A DNA stretch of 64,000 nucleotides from Flavobacteriales bacterium UBA5422 (lineage in GTDB: Bacteria; Bacteroidota; Bacteroidia; Flavobacteriales_D; Crocinitomicaceae): the NCBI GenBank assembly GCA_002409405.1, contig DHNG01000030.1, positions 40,283-104,282 of the forward strand. The letters are read 5' to 3'. How positions within the stretch are numbered: position 1 is the first letter of the stretch; each line of letters starts with the position of its first letter. Below, piece after piece: positions 46,139 through 55,149 of the stretch. Under the pieces are notes generated by a model, which did not search any database, had not been told where the DNA came from, and saw nothing but the letters and a program-made list of their open reading frames with translations. The position numbers and the translations under genes were made by a program.

Positions 46139-47392
46139 TTATTTATCCACTTCATTATCCCGGAATGCAGAAGGGATCAATGTGGGGAGTACTTTCAAGA
46201 TCAACGGCAACAAAATCGCCCCTCCGGGAAGCATAAAGATCGCAAGTGCAGGCATGGATTTTACAATGTCCATAAATTGCATTTTAACTTTTTCCTTTTC
46301 TTCGGAAGTCAGCTCCTGCGTAGCAGATTTTTTGATCAGACCAACGAGCTCTTTGCTTTGAGAAAGTTCTACTGCCAGTTTATCTTTATTCCTAAGAATT
46401 ACCTTTGTCCATCGGGAGGAAAGGCTTCCGTAAACTTTCTCGTATACATTTTTATTGCTCAGAAAACTGTTTTTAATATCGCTGTACAACAGGAAATGTT
46501 CAATAATAGCCATGGATTCCTCCATGTCGTAATCTTCCAGTTCCAACTCCTGCGACAAGCCATTGATAAACTCCATTTCCGTCTCCTCAACTTCATGATT
46601 TCCAAAGATGGTCAGCAACGATAAATCGAGTAAGAATCGGCAGAACAGTTTATCATTTTTCGGTAAATCTGTGAATGATGCATATCCTGCCCCATGCTTG
46701 AGGTGATACAATGCATTTTCTTTGTATTCTCCTTCCAGGTTAGCAGAAGAAAGGAATACATTGAACATTGATTGCTCTTTTTCGTCGACAAAACCGTCTG
46801 AACCGGCAGCCAGCAAAATGGCGATCAGGGAATTGTATGCATACTCTGAGTAACTTCTCAATGCTTCGTGATCATCGTCATTCAAAAAACGATCAAACAA
46901 AATGACGTCCAGGTACACAAATACATTGCTCATGGTTTTAAACCACCAACGATTATCAAAAATTCCTTTGGAGACATCGATGCGTTTTGAAAAAATATTT
47001 TCCAACCGTGTAATCTTATCTTCTTTCACCCAAAAAAGTAGCCAGCTTTGAATACTTTTACTATTGTATTTTGAGTAATACGTATACAACGAGTCGATAA
47101 AATCTTCCTTAAGGGTTGGCGGGGTTCCGTTTTTCTGAATGTAAACCAGCAAGAGTGTTTCAAACAACAAAAACTTTAGTTTTTCATCATCTGTCCATCT
47201 GGAGCTGTCTTCCTTATTAAAAAATAAAAAACGGGATGCATACCCGAAAACAATTCCTGTTTTCCCACTCAACAAATGCAAATGATGCTGGGCGGTAATT
47301 CCGTTCATGTGTGCATAGTTCAGGGATACTTCCCCCTCTTCAATCAGAGAAAAGTACTTGTTTATCCATCCCTTAGAACCTGGTAACAACAT
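46139..47392 (-). CDS. TerB-like and LETM1-like domain protein
   Basis: 417 aa. Middle part (about 180-305) has LLAAGSDGFVDEKEQSMFNV and LDLSLLTIFGNHEVEETEME, resembling the acidic metal-binding helices of TerB. The C-terminus (about 345-410: LVGLIKKSATQELTSEEKEK, VKMQFMDIVKSMPALAIFML, PGGAILLPLILKVLPTLIPS) matches the LETM1-like ribosome-binding/membrane segment. LETM1 homologues in mitochondria affect ion exchange; the bacterial role is unknown. Domain assignments are by eye and should be confirmed. Confidence 0.7.
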   Translation of the reverse strand: MLLPGSKGWINKYFSLIEEGEVSLNYAHMNGITAQHHLHLLSGKTGIVFGYASRFLFFNKEDSSRWTDDEKLKFLLFETLLLVYIQKNGTPPTLKEDFIDSLYTYYSKYNSKSIQSWLLFWVKEDKITRLENIFSKRIDVSKGIFDNRWWFKTMSNVFVYLDVILFDRFLNDDDHEALRSYSEYAYNSLIAILLAAGSDGFVDEKEQSMFNVFLSSANLEGEYKENALYHLKHGAGYASFTDLPKNDKLFCRFLLDLSLLTIFGNHEVEETEMEFINGLSQELELEDYDMEESMAIIEHFLLYSDIKNSFLSNKNVYEKVYGSLSSRWTKVILRNKDKLAVELSQSKELVGLIKKSATQELTSEEKEKVKMQFMDIVKSMPALAIFMLPGGAILLPLILKVLPTLIPSAFRDNEVDK

Positions 47393-47449
47393 GTATTTCT
47401 AACTTTTTCTGCTGCAAATTTAGGACTTAATTTACAGCTACACTATCTA

Positions 47450-48094
47450 TTATCGCTTTTTCGGCAAAATATCTTCCGTTGTCCCAAAGTAGTTATCCAT
47501 TACTTCCAGAATAGATTCATAGGTATTTAAACGAATTTTATCCAGCTTGGATTTTTTAAACCATTTTACCTTGGTAATTCCTTCTTCTTCCTGTGGAACT
47601 AACTCCTCATTCCCGCCATAAGTCATACCATACCACATCGTTTTTTTCAGTGTCAATTTATTTTTTCCTTTGTAATTATCCCGGTACGTATGATAGGTTT
47701 CACAAATAAACTGTTCGATCTCCGGGTTGGAAATTCCACACTCTTCTTCTATTTCCCGAATTGCTCCTGCTTGCGGATCTTCTGCTTTGGTTAACTTTCC
47801 CTTCGGAATATCCCACTTTCCAAACCGTTTAATAAACAAAAATTCTTCTCCCTTTCTGACGATTCCACCAGCTGCATAAATCATGGCGTATTTTGCAAAC
47901 AAACGCTTAAATTCTGCTCCCGGATCCGTTGTCAGTAAAACAATAGGCGTCTTTGGAGAGTTTTTTTCAAACAATGGGAATACCTCTTTTTCGATGGATT
48001 GAATGTTTTCAGCAAACAACAGTCTGCTGTCAAATGCGAAGGTGTTTTTTTCGCAAATAATTATCGGTCTATTTTCAACAAAAACTTTGTACAT
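47450..48094 (-). CDS. Nudix hydrolase with N-terminal extension
   Basis: 214 aa from ATG 48094 (MYKVFVENRPIIICEKNTF); an ATG at 48103 would overlap pyrE. The Nudix box runs from KGKLTKAEDPQAGAIREIEE to EECG, the usual GX5EX7REUXEE pattern with Gly replaced by adjacent residues. About 80 residues ahead of the Nudix fold form a domain of their own. The substrate is unknown. Divergent from pyrE with only 7 bp between the starts. Confidence 0.82.
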   Translation of the reverse strand: MYKVFVENRPIIICEKNTFAFDSRLLFAENIQSIEKEVFPLFEKNSPKTPIVLLTTDPGAEFKRLFAKYAMIYAAGGIVRKGEEFLFIKRFGKWDIPKGKLTKAEDPQAGAIREIEEECGISNPEIEQFICETYHTYRDNYKGKNKLTLKKTMWYGMTYGGNEELVPQEEEGITKVKWFKKSKLDKIRLNTYESILEVMDNYFGTTEDILPKKR

Positions 48095-48097
48095 TTG
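48090..48097 (+). promoter_or_regulatory. -7 box of pyrE
   Basis: TACATTTG lies only 4 bp ahead of the pyrE ATG at 48102. With a start about 4-7 nt downstream, the mRNA would be leaderless or nearly so. Confidence 0.4.
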
Positions 48098-48101
48098 TCG
48101 C

Positions 48102-48743
48102 ATGATTTTGAATAACGATAGGGCTGTAAAAGTAGCAGAATTTTTGTTACAAATCAAAGCTGTAAAGCTCCAGCCAAAAAATCCTTTTACATGGGCTTCC
48201 GGGTGGAAGTCTCCCATCTATTGTGACAATCGAGTAACACTCTCTTATCCAAATATTCGTACATTCATCCGCCAAAATTACAGCGAGTTGATTCTGGATC
48301 ATTTCGGAAAGCCGGATGTAATTGCCGGAGTTGCTACCGGTGGTATTGCCCAAGGGGCATTGGTTGCTGAAGAACTTGGATTACCGTTTATCTATGTTCG
48401 GAGTTCTCCGAAAGGACATGGAATGGGTAATCAGATTGAGGGACACTTTGAAGAAGGGCAAAAAGTAATTGTAATTGAAGACCTGATTTCTACAGGGGGA
48501 AGCAGTTTAAAAGCTGTTGATGCGTTGCGTGATGCCAATCTTGATGTAAAAGGGCTTGTTGCTATTTTTACATACGGATTTGAAGTTGCTGAAACCAATT
48601 TCAAAGAAGCTAAATGTCCTTTTGTGACGCTGACCAATTATGACGTGTTGCTTGAGAAGGCATTACATGATACGTATATTTCAAAAGATGATGTCGAATC
48701 ACTGAAGGAGTGGAAAATCAATCCTTCTCAATGGATGCAGTAA
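48102..48743 (+). CDS. pyrE: Orotate phosphoribosyltransferase
   Basis: 213 aa from ATG 48102 (MILNNDRAVKVAEFLLQIKA). Motifs are PFTWASGWKSPIYCDNR, GKPDVIAGVATGGIAQGALV, FIYVRSSPKGHGMGNQIEGH and the PRPP-binding VIVIEDLISTGGSSLKAVDA. It makes orotidine 5'-phosphate in pyrimidine synthesis. The frame extends back to 48003 but overlaps the divergent Nudix gene; the inner ATG is preferred. Followed by an SRPBCC-like gene 1 bp later. Confidence 0.96.
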   Translation: MILNNDRAVKVAEFLLQIKAVKLQPKNPFTWASGWKSPIYCDNRVTLSYPNIRTFIRQNYSELILDHFGKPDVIAGVATGGIAQGALVAEELGLPFIYVRSSPKGHGMGNQIEGHFEEGQKVIVIEDLISTGGSSLKAVDALRDANLDVKGLVAIFTYGFEVAETNFKEAKCPFVTLTNYDVLLEKALHDTYISKDDVESLKEWKINPSQWMQ

Positions 48744-48744
48744 T

Positions 48745-49143
48745 ATGAAAATAGAAAGTACAAAGGTAGATGTGAATGCAACTCCATCGGTCATTTATAA
48801 CTTCCTGAAAGATGCCAATAATCTGATTCATTTGTTGCCAAAGGATAATGTTTCCGATTTCAAGGCAACTGAGTCAGAATGTTCATTCAAAGTGCAGGGT
48901 GGTGTTACCATCACACTCGTACAAAACGGTGGGGAAGAACCAACTAAATTGTTCCTGAAATCCGGAGAAAAATCTCCGTTTCCTTTTAATCTGACAATAC
49001 ACATTGACCAGATCGGTGAACAATCAAACGGCTTCATTGCATTTGACGGAGAAGTAAACATGTTTTTAAAAATGATGGTTGAAAAACCGCTGACGAACTT
49101 GTTCAATTACATGTCCAATAAATTGCAGCAGCACTTTGCATAA
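48745..49143 (+). CDS. SRPBCC/START-like domain protein
   Basis: 132 aa. MKIESTKVDVNATPSVIYNF, followed by a central strand region and the long C-terminal helix EKPLTNLFNYMSNKLQQHFA, fits the helix-grip SRPBCC fold that binds hydrophobic ligands. It starts one base after the pyrE stop and is followed by a Nudix gene after 3 bp, so the three form an operon. Ligand unknown. Confidence 0.8.
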   Translation: MKIESTKVDVNATPSVIYNFLKDANNLIHLLPKDNVSDFKATESECSFKVQGGVTITLVQNGGEEPTKLFLKSGEKSPFPFNLTIHIDQIGEQSNGFIAFDGEVNMFLKMMVEKPLTNLFNYMSNKLQQHFA

Positions 49144-49146
49144 GCA

Positions 49147-49566
49147 ATGAATTTTCTTCCTTCCATTTTTGTTACCGTCGATGTACTACTTGTTCGAACG
49201 GTTAACGGAAACCGGGAAATCTTACTCATTGAGCGACTGAAAGAGCCGTTTAAAAATTGCTGGGCGCTGCCCGGTGGTTTTGTCGATCCGGGTGAAGACC
49301 TGGAAGATGCGGCTAAACGGGAGTTACTGGAGGAAACATCTATTCATATTAAATCCCTCACACAATTCAAAGCATATGGGAAGCCGGGACGTGATCCGAG
49401 AGGACATACCGTATCAATTGTCTTTTTCGGAACGGTAGACGAAACGATTCTTGCAAAAGCGCAGGACGATGCCAAGTCTGTGCAATGGTTTCCGCAAAAT
49501 GATTTACCCCCACTGGCATTTGATCACCAGCTTATTATTGCAGAAGCAATTAAAAATGCTCTTTAG
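49147..49566 (+). CDS. Nudix hydrolase (ADP-ribose pyrophosphatase-like)
   Basis: 139 aa. The Nudix box is GGFVDPGEDLEDAAKRELLE followed by ETSIHI, with catalytic REL and EE. An N-terminal strand (IFVTVDVLLVRTVNGNREIL) and later FKAYGKPGRDPRGHTVSIVF match ADP-ribose/NAD-sugar hydrolases. It is the third gene behind pyrE. A terminator overlaps its last codons. Confidence 0.88.
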   Translation: MNFLPSIFVTVDVLLVRTVNGNREILLIERLKEPFKNCWALPGGFVDPGEDLEDAAKRELLEETSIHIKSLTQFKAYGKPGRDPRGHTVSIVFFGTVDETILAKAQDDAKSVQWFPQNDLPPLAFDHQLIIAEAIKNAL

Positions 49567-49590
49567 AATTCATCCAAAGGGCATTTTATT
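49553..49590 (+). terminator. Terminator between Nudix and DUF4476 genes
   Basis: AAAATGCTCTTT (49553-49564) and AAAGGGCATTTT (49576-49587) form a 12-bp stem (one G-T pair), followed by ATTTT. It can act in both directions between these convergent genes. Confidence 0.7.
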
Positions 49591-49608
49591 TTGTAATTAT
49601 TTCTGATC

Positions 49609-50307
49609 TTATTTTGATTCAATGTATTTCAACAAATTGTTGTAATTCGAACTAAACGAGAAGGTATCTTTCAGCAAAAAATAGTTGGATTTGTCAAAAC
49701 AATAATCATATGCATATTTTGCAAATTCAAGCCGGTTGCTGTCAAATGAAAGTTGTCTGCTGATTTGTGCAATCTGCTCTGCCGAAAGGGTATTCGATTT
49801 TACAAAACTTTTCGCCATTGTCAATTTATTCCCGTCGATCGATTCATTTTTCAGAGACGTTATGAATTTTTGAAAAACTTCCGCATTTCCGGCCTGATTC
49901 CCCGGATACGGATTCGTCGGATTGGGGTATGGATTATTCGGATATGGATTGGTTGGATACCCATCAGTAGCTGCAATAGTCGTGTACCAGTTCAACTCCT
50001 GGATTTGTACCCGCTGAATAATCGTCAATTGCCCGAATCCATCAATCTGAGCAACAATCCGCTCATTGTTTTTCAGCGACAAACTTCCATTGTATAAAAT
50101 GGCGTTTGTCATCCTGTTAAACACCTGTATAGTTACAATTCCTCCCGGAAGATCGGAAAATTTGAACGTGTTATTTGCATTGTAATGTGTCTGGTTATAA
50201 ACGGAAGCAAAATATTCTCCTGCAGCATTGACACGCACATACAACTCAGAAGCACTTCCTGAAAATTGGAGTGCAACCGCGATTAGGAATGTAAAAATGA
50301 TTTTCAT
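49609..50307 (-). CDS. Secreted DUF4476 protein (paralogue of 10649-11395)
   Basis: 232 aa with signal peptide (MKIIFTFLIAVALQFSGSAS). The N-terminal domain closely matches the paralogue (SELYVRVNAAGEYFASVYNQ; IQELNWYTTIAATDG). The linker is built of repeated NPYP units, and the C-terminal DUF4476 domain has IDGNKLTMAKSFV, LSAEQIAQISRQLSFDSNRL and CFDKSNYFLL. A TATATTTG box at 50345-50338 with TTG 17 bp further upstream is a likely promoter. Confidence 0.85.
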   Translation of the reverse strand: MKIIFTFLIAVALQFSGSASELYVRVNAAGEYFASVYNQTHYNANNTFKFSDLPGGIVTIQVFNRMTNAILYNGSLSLKNNERIVAQIDGFGQLTIIQRVQIQELNWYTTIAATDGYPTNPYPNNPYPNPTNPYPGNQAGNAEVFQKFITSLKNESIDGNKLTMAKSFVKSNTLSAEQIAQISRQLSFDSNRLEFAKYAYDYCFDKSNYFLLKDTFSFSSNYNNLLKYIESK

Positions 50308-50337
50308 GATCTGTTCATTTATCGTTTAAATTGGCAA

Positions 50338-50365
50338 CAAATATACAATCTAAAAATAATGCCAA
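50338..50365 (-). promoter_or_regulatory. Promoter of the DUF4476 gene
   Basis: On the minus strand TTG (50365-50363) is followed after 17 bp by TATATTTG (50345-50338). The ATG is at 50307. Confidence 0.45.
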
Positions 50366-50409
50366 CATTCGTTTCCGGTTCCTTAACATACGATCTGATG
50401 GATAATCCT

Positions 50410-50417
50410 TATTTTTG
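50410..50417 (+). promoter_or_regulatory. -7 box of the HAD phosphatase gene
   Basis: TATTTTTG lies 13 bp ahead of the ATG at 50431, predicting a very short leader. Confidence 0.4.
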
Positions 50418-50430
50418 CACAAAAAAGTAG

Positions 50431-51093
50431 ATGGTTTCCCTGGAAAAATACGATGCGGTGATCTTTGATATGGATGGTGTTCTCATTGATTCCGAACCTT
50501 TGTGGAAAATTGCAATGGAACAAACCTTTCAGGAAGTCGGGTGCAGTCTGGTTAAACAGGACTTTCAAAAAACATCCGGAATGCGGATCGATGAAGTTGT
50601 TGCATACTGGTACAATCACGTTGGATGGGAGGGAACAACACAAAAAGAAGTGGAAAATCGCATTATCCAACGAATGATTGCATTAATTGAGGAAAACGGA
50701 AAACCACTGACCGGCGTAGTCGAAACACTGAATTTTTTAAAACATTCGGATAAACGAATCGGTTTGGCAACGTCTTCTTACGCTATCCTGATGGCAGCAG
50801 TGTTGCGAACATTGAACCTGGAAGATGCATTTCATTTTGTACATTCTGCCGAACATGAGCACTATGGAAAACCGCATCCTGCTGTTTACCTGACAGTGGC
50901 AGATAAATTGGGTGTACATCCGGTAAAATGTCTGGTGATTGAAGATTCACTGAATGGTATTATCGCCGGAAAAGCGGCAAAAATGAGCGTCGTCTGTATC
51001 CCGGAAAAGACCCATCACCCGGAACCGAAATTAATTGTTGCAGATTACCGCTACGAATCCATGATGGAATTTTTCCTGGAAATCAGCCATTGA
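50431..51093 (+). CDS. HAD-family sugar-phosphate phosphatase (HxpB/YniC-like)
   Basis: 220 aa. The HAD motif I is VIFDMDGVLIDSEPLWK (nucleophile Asp and acid-base Asp), motif II IGLATSSYAI, Lys and motif IV in GKPHPAVYLTV and LVIEDSLNGIIAGKAA. The DMDGVLIDSEPLW beginning is typical of the hexitol/2-deoxyglucose-6-phosphatase and beta-phosphoglucomutase branch. Its stop overlaps the end of the RCC1 gene by 11 bp on the opposite strand. Confidence 0.87.
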   Translation: MVSLEKYDAVIFDMDGVLIDSEPLWKIAMEQTFQEVGCSLVKQDFQKTSGMRIDEVVAYWYNHVGWEGTTQKEVENRIIQRMIALIEENGKPLTGVVETLNFLKHSDKRIGLATSSYAILMAAVLRTLNLEDAFHFVHSAEHEHYGKPHPAVYLTVADKLGVHPVKCLVIEDSLNGIIAGKAAKMSVVCIPEKTHHPEPKLIVADYRYESMMEFFLEISH

Positions 51094-52372
51094 GTATCCC
51101 TCTCTTCTTTTTTCTTAGCGAGAAAATGAATATCCCGTTAAGCAGCAAACTCAATCCGAAGAGTGTATACTTAAGAATTCTTTCAAAATTAACTTGAGGG
51201 CTTTTGGGTTTTGTTTTTGTTTTTAGTTCTGTCAGTGTGCCGTTCATATCAATGTTCATCAATTCGGGAGCATAACAGCGTTCATTGTTCCCTATTCCCA
51301 ACTGACCGGAAGGGTTATCACCAAACGTAAATATTTTCCCGGAAAGATCCACAGCAATTGATTGAAAGCATCCTCCGCCGATATCAACAATATTCTTCAG
51401 CGCCGGAATTTTCACCGGAAGCGACCTGCTGATGGTGTCATTAAGTCCCAACATTCCATAGTGATTCTTCCCCCATCCCCACACTTCGTTGTTTTCATCA
51501 ATCGCCAGTGAATGCCAGCTTCCGCATGCTATTTTTTTGAATTTCGGATAATTTTCTAATTTCACAGGAGCTTCATAGTATTTTTCGGTTCTTTCTCCAT
51601 ATTGAAATGCCGGATTTGACCCCCAAATCCAGACCACTCCGTTACTGTCCAGACCAACAGAATGATGCCAGCCAACGGCAATTTCTTTCATTCCCGGCAG
51701 TCCCTTGATCCGTTGTGCATAGGGTTGATTTTCTTCTTTTCCATCTCCGATTTCACGAAAAGTATTTGTTCCCCATCCCCAAACAGAACCATCTCGTTTC
51801 AGCGCCAGTGCATGGCAACCAACCGAAGCGATTTTAACCACTGATCGCAATTCTGAAATGCTTTTTTCCTCTTTTTGCAAGACATGTGCCGGATACTGCG
51901 TATGCTCCCTGTTTCCGATGCCCAGTTCACCATAAAAATTATGTCCCCACGACCAGACACTTCCATCTTTTTTTAAGGCTATTGTATGCCAATATCCTCC
52001 TTCCGCTGCTGTAAAATCTGTATGATTTGGTAATTTATATGGTTGAAGTTGGTCACTAAGTAAATTTTCTCCGAGTTGTCCGTAATTATTTCGTCCCCAA
52101 AGATACATATCACCGTTTTTATCAATTGCGATACTGTGATCGTATCCTCTTGAAATTACCCGGATATCGGAAAGCTTTTTTACTTTCTTTGGTGTAGAAG
52201 AATTGGTCAGGGAACTATCTCCAAGTTGTCCGTAATTATTTCTCCCGATCGCCCATACATCTCCGTTTTTGTCAAGAATAAGTGCATGTCCGTTGCCGCC
52301 GTCTATTTGTTGAGAATAACTTGTTGTCAAATATCCGACACACAAGGTAAGTGTAAGTATTGTCTTCGTCAT
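51083..52372 (-). CDS. Secreted RCC1-repeat protein with C-terminal membrane helix
   Basis: 429 aa from ATG 52372 (MTKTILTLTLCVGYLTTSYS, signal peptide). About seven RCC1 repeats of 50-55 residues form a seven-bladed propeller; examples are DVWAIGRNNYGQLGDSS, GSVWSWGHNFYGELGIGN and EVWGWGKNHYGMLGLND. The last part (GLSLLLNGIFIFSLRKKKRG) is a membrane helix with a basic stop, so the propeller lies outside the inner membrane. The role is unknown. A TATCTTTG -7 box is at 52398-52391. Confidence 0.88.
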   Translation of the reverse strand: MTKTILTLTLCVGYLTTSYSQQIDGGNGHALILDKNGDVWAIGRNNYGQLGDSSLTNSSTPKKVKKLSDIRVISRGYDHSIAIDKNGDMYLWGRNNYGQLGENLLSDQLQPYKLPNHTDFTAAEGGYWHTIALKKDGSVWSWGHNFYGELGIGNREHTQYPAHVLQKEEKSISELRSVVKIASVGCHALALKRDGSVWGWGTNTFREIGDGKEENQPYAQRIKGLPGMKEIAVGWHHSVGLDSNGVVWIWGSNPAFQYGERTEKYYEAPVKLENYPKFKKIACGSWHSLAIDENNEVWGWGKNHYGMLGLNDTISRSLPVKIPALKNIVDIGGGCFQSIAVDLSGKIFTFGDNPSGQLGIGNNERCYAPELMNIDMNGTLTELKTKTKPKSPQVNFERILKYTLFGLSLLLNGIFIFSLRKKKRGILNG

Positions 52373-52390
52373 GCATTTCTTTTTGCATCT

Positions 52391-52398
52391 CAAAGATA
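52391..52398 (-). promoter_or_regulatory. -7 box of the RCC1 gene
   Basis: TATCTTTG on the minus strand, 18 bp ahead of ATG 52372. Confidence 0.4.
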
Positions 52399-52436
52399 CA
52401 TAAGAGATATCATAAAACAATTTTTTTAAACCAAAG

Positions 52437-52452
52437 TAACTTTGTAACTTTG
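52437..52452 (+). promoter_or_regulatory. Tandem -7 boxes of ahcY
   Basis: TAACTTTG is repeated twice without gap (52437-52444, 52445-52452), about 35 bp ahead of the ahcY ATG. Two start sites 8 bp apart are possible. Confidence 0.45.
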
Positions 52453-52484
52453 CATCAGAAAAATTTGAAATAAAGAAATTGAAT

Positions 52485-53798
52485 ATGAGTAATACAACAG
52501 AAAAATTGGCTTACAAAGTAAAAGACATCAGCCTTGCTGAATGGGGAAGAAAAGAAATCAGACTGGCTGAAGCAGAAATGCCGGGGTTAATGTCATTGAG
52601 AGCAGAGTATGGCGCATCTAAGCCACTGGCAGGTGCTCGTATCGCAGGATGTTTGCACATGACTATTCAAACTGCTGTATTAATTGAGACATTGGTTGAA
52701 TTGGGTGCAGAAGTTACCTGGTCTTCTTGTAACATTTTCTCTACGCAAGATCATGCTGCTGCTGCAATCGCTGCTGCAGGAATTCCGGTTTTCGCATGGA
52801 AAGGAATGAATGAGCAGGAATTTGACTGGTGTATTGAGCAAACATTGTTTGCCTTTGAAGGTGGTCAGCCGTTGAACATGATCCTGGATGACGGAGGAGA
52901 TTTGACAAACATGGTTTTTGATCGTTTCCCTGAATTGACAAAAGACATCAAAGGTCTTTCTGAAGAAACAACAACAGGTGTTCACCGTTTGTATGAGCGC
53001 GTGAAAAACGGAACATTGGTGATGCCTGCAATTAACGTAAACGACTCTGTTACGAAATCGAAATTTGACAACAAGTACGGATGTAAAGAATCATTGGTTG
53101 ATTCTATTCGCCGTGCAACAGATGTGATGTTGGCAGGAAAAGTAGCTGTTGTTTGTGGATACGGTGATGTTGGTAAAGGTTCTGCTGCTTCATTGAAAGG
53201 AGCCGGAGCTCGTGTGATTGTTACAGAAATCGATCCGATCTGTGCTTTACAAGCTGCCATGGACGGATTTGAAGTAAGAAAACTGGATTCTGTTGTTCAC
53301 AATGTAGACATCGTTGTGACAACAACAGGAAACAAGGACATCGTTGTCGGACGTCATTTTGAGAAAATGAAAGACAAAACGATCGTTTGTAACATCGGAC
53401 ACTTCGACAATGAAATCGATATGGCTTGGTTGAACAAAACGCATGGAGCTACAAAAATTGAAGTGAAACCACAGGTTGACATTTACAACGTAAACGGAAA
53501 AGAGGTTATCATTTTGGCTGAAGGTCGTTTGGTGAACTTAGGTTGTGCAACAGGACACCCTTCTTTTGTTATGTCTAACTCATTTACGAACCAAACATTG
53601 GCGCAATTGGAGTTGTGGACAAACGCAGCTGCATACGGAAATGATGTGTACATGTTGCCGAAGCACCTGGATGAAAAAGTTGCAAAACTGCACCTTGCGA
53701 AAATCGGTGTTGAATTGGAAACGTTGTCTGAAGATCAGGCAAACTACATTGGTGTAAACGTAGAAGGTCCGTACAAGGCTGAACACTACAGATATTAA
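52485..53798 (+). CDS. ahcY: Adenosylhomocysteinase
   Basis: 437 aa from ATG 52485 ([20 protein letters not shown]). Substrate motifs are [20 protein letters not shown] and [18 protein letters not shown]; the NAD site is [20 protein letters not shown]; then [22 protein letters not shown] and a C-terminal KAEHYRY, the last two residues closing the NAD site. It splits S-adenosylhomocysteine into homocysteine and adenosine in the methyl cycle. Length equals the family. A terminator follows. Confidence 0.97.
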   Translation: MSNTTEKLAYKVKDISLAEWGRKEIRLAEAEMPGLMSLRAEYGASKPLAGARIAGCLHMTIQTAVLIETLVELGAEVTWSSCNIFSTQDHAAAAIAAAGIPVFAWKGMNEQEFDWCIEQTLFAFEGGQPLNMILDDGGDLTNMVFDRFPELTKDIKGLSEETTTGVHRLYERVKNGTLVMPAINVNDSVTKSKFDNKYGCKESLVDSIRRATDVMLAGKVAVVCGYGDVGKGSAASLKGAGARVIVTEIDPICALQAAMDGFEVRKLDSVVHNVDIVVTTTGNKDIVVGRHFEKMKDKTIVCNIGHFDNEIDMAWLNKTHGATKIEVKPQVDIYNVNGKEVIILAEGRLVNLGCATGHPSFVMSNSFTNQTLAQLELWTNAAAYGNDVYMLPKHLDEKVAKLHLAKIGVELETLSEDQANYIGVNVEGPYKAEHYRY

Positions 53799-53820
53799 TC
53801 AATAACATTTCGTTGATTAG

Positions 53821-53848
53821 AAAAGGAGGGCAATTGTCCTCCTTTTTT
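53821..53848 (+). terminator. Intrinsic terminator of ahcY
   Basis: AAAAGGAGG and CCTCCTTTT form a strong stem closed by a short loop and followed by TTC. It is 23 bp after the ahcY stop. Confidence 0.8.
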
Positions 53849-53983
53849 CATTTTGTGCTGATTCTTATAAACACCTACTATCTCTCCAAAAGGACTTCCT
53901 GCAAGTTATACATTTGATTGATTGCTGTTGGCAGGACTTTATAATCTACAGGGAAATCAATTGTACTTGTTCCAGTGGAAAAT

Positions 53984-54009
53984 AAAAAAGGAGCTTGAAA
54001 ACAAGCTCC
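53984..54009 (-). terminator. Intrinsic terminator of the minus-strand gene at 54038
   Basis: GGAGCTTG (53990-53997) and CAAGCTCC (54002-54009) form an 8-bp stem with an AAAA loop; on the minus strand six U follow. Confidence 0.8.
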
Positions 54010-54037
54010 CTCATCACCATTTGTATGTGAAAGTTAA

Positions 54038-54400
54038 TTACTTCAAATATTTTTCAAAGACCAGGTCGCGGTTAATTGTTTCGTTTCCAACTGTAACGTT
54101 CTGAACTTCGCATCCTGCAAGAAAACGTACAATAATAGCACGTGAACGCTCATTATTTTCCACCATGTTAATGGTCGCAACTTTACTCTTTTCATCAAAG
54201 TCAACCGTAAAATAAAGTGTGTAATACTTTGCTTTACTTTGAACTTCTTCTTTGGTTAATCTCTCTGGTAACGTAATGTGTCCTTTTCCTGTTTCCTTGA
54301 TTGAAGTCAAGTCAGAAGGTGCTTTAACAAATGCTGTGTTTTGTCCAAAAGCAAAAGTGAAAGCAAAAACGATCAAGAGAGTTGAAACTATTGTTTTCAT
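54038..54400 (-). CDS. Small exported protein of unknown function
   Basis: 120 aa with signal peptide (MKTIVSTLLIVFAFTFAFGQ). The mature part has KYYTLYFTVDFDEKSKVATI and RSRAIIVRFLAGCEVQNVTV, alternating strands that suggest one beta-rich domain. No motif is known. It stands alone with its own terminator. Confidence 0.72.
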   Translation of the reverse strand: MKTIVSTLLIVFAFTFAFGQNTAFVKAPSDLTSIKETGKGHITLPERLTKEEVQSKAKYYTLYFTVDFDEKSKVATINMVENNERSRAIIVRFLAGCEVQNVTVGNETINRDLVFEKYLK

Positions 54401-54494
54401 TTTCTATGTGTTTTATTTTTAAGACGCTTTTGTGCATCCAAAAGTTGTACCAATATACAACAATAAATTATATTAGCATAAAAATTTGCCCGAA

Positions 54495-55100
54495 ATGTCG
54501 TTACAAATTTGCCATACAAAAGGAATTATTGAAGCAGGATGCGATGAGGCAGGAAGGGGGTGTCTGGCCGGTCCGGTTGTTGCTGCTGCGGTGATTCTAC
54601 CGGAAGATTTTTCGCATGCGCTCCTGAATGATTCGAAGAAAATGACAGATAAACAACGGTATGCATTGCGCCCTATTATTGAGGAACAAGCAATTGCCTG
54701 GGCTGTTGGAATTATTGACAATACGGAAATAGACGAGATCAATATTCTCAAGGCGAGTTTTAAAGCCATGCACAAAGCTGTCGATCAGCTAAAAATCAGA
54801 CCGGAACAATTACTTATTGACGGAAATCGGTTTATTCCCTATCCGGAGATTCCCCATTTGTGTATGATCAAAGGAGACGGAAGGTTCATGAACATTGCAG
54901 CCGCTTCTGTTCTCGCAAAAACATACCGGGACGATCTGATGAATGAACTACATGAACAGTTCCCGTTTTATGGATGGGATAAGAACAAAGGTTATCCGAC
55001 CAAAGCACACCGAAGCGGGATCGAACAGCATGGTGTTACTCCTTTCCACCGGATGAGTTTTACACCCCTTACCCCTACGCAGTTAAATTTATTTGAATAA
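54495..55100 (+). CDS. rnhB: Ribonuclease HII
   Basis: 201 aa from ATG 54495 ([20 protein letters not shown]). The catalytic acidic residues are in [16 protein letters not shown] (Asp-Glu), LLIDGNRF (Asp) and the C-terminal [15 protein letters not shown] (Asp). The conserved tail [20 protein letters not shown] is present. It removes ribonucleotides and RNA primers from RNA:DNA hybrids. A TTG at 54486 is in frame but the ATG is preferred. Confidence 0.95.
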   Translation: MSLQICHTKGIIEAGCDEAGRGCLAGPVVAAAVILPEDFSHALLNDSKKMTDKQRYALRPIIEEQAIAWAVGIIDNTEIDEINILKASFKAMHKAVDQLKIRPEQLLIDGNRFIPYPEIPHLCMIKGDGRFMNIAAASVLAKTYRDDLMNELHEQFPFYGWDKNKGYPTKAHRSGIEQHGVTPFHRMSFTPLTPTQLNLFE

Positions 55101-55149
55101 TTGCAGCCCTCTAACAATCGCCTGTTGATTTCTTTGAGAACAGGGATGC

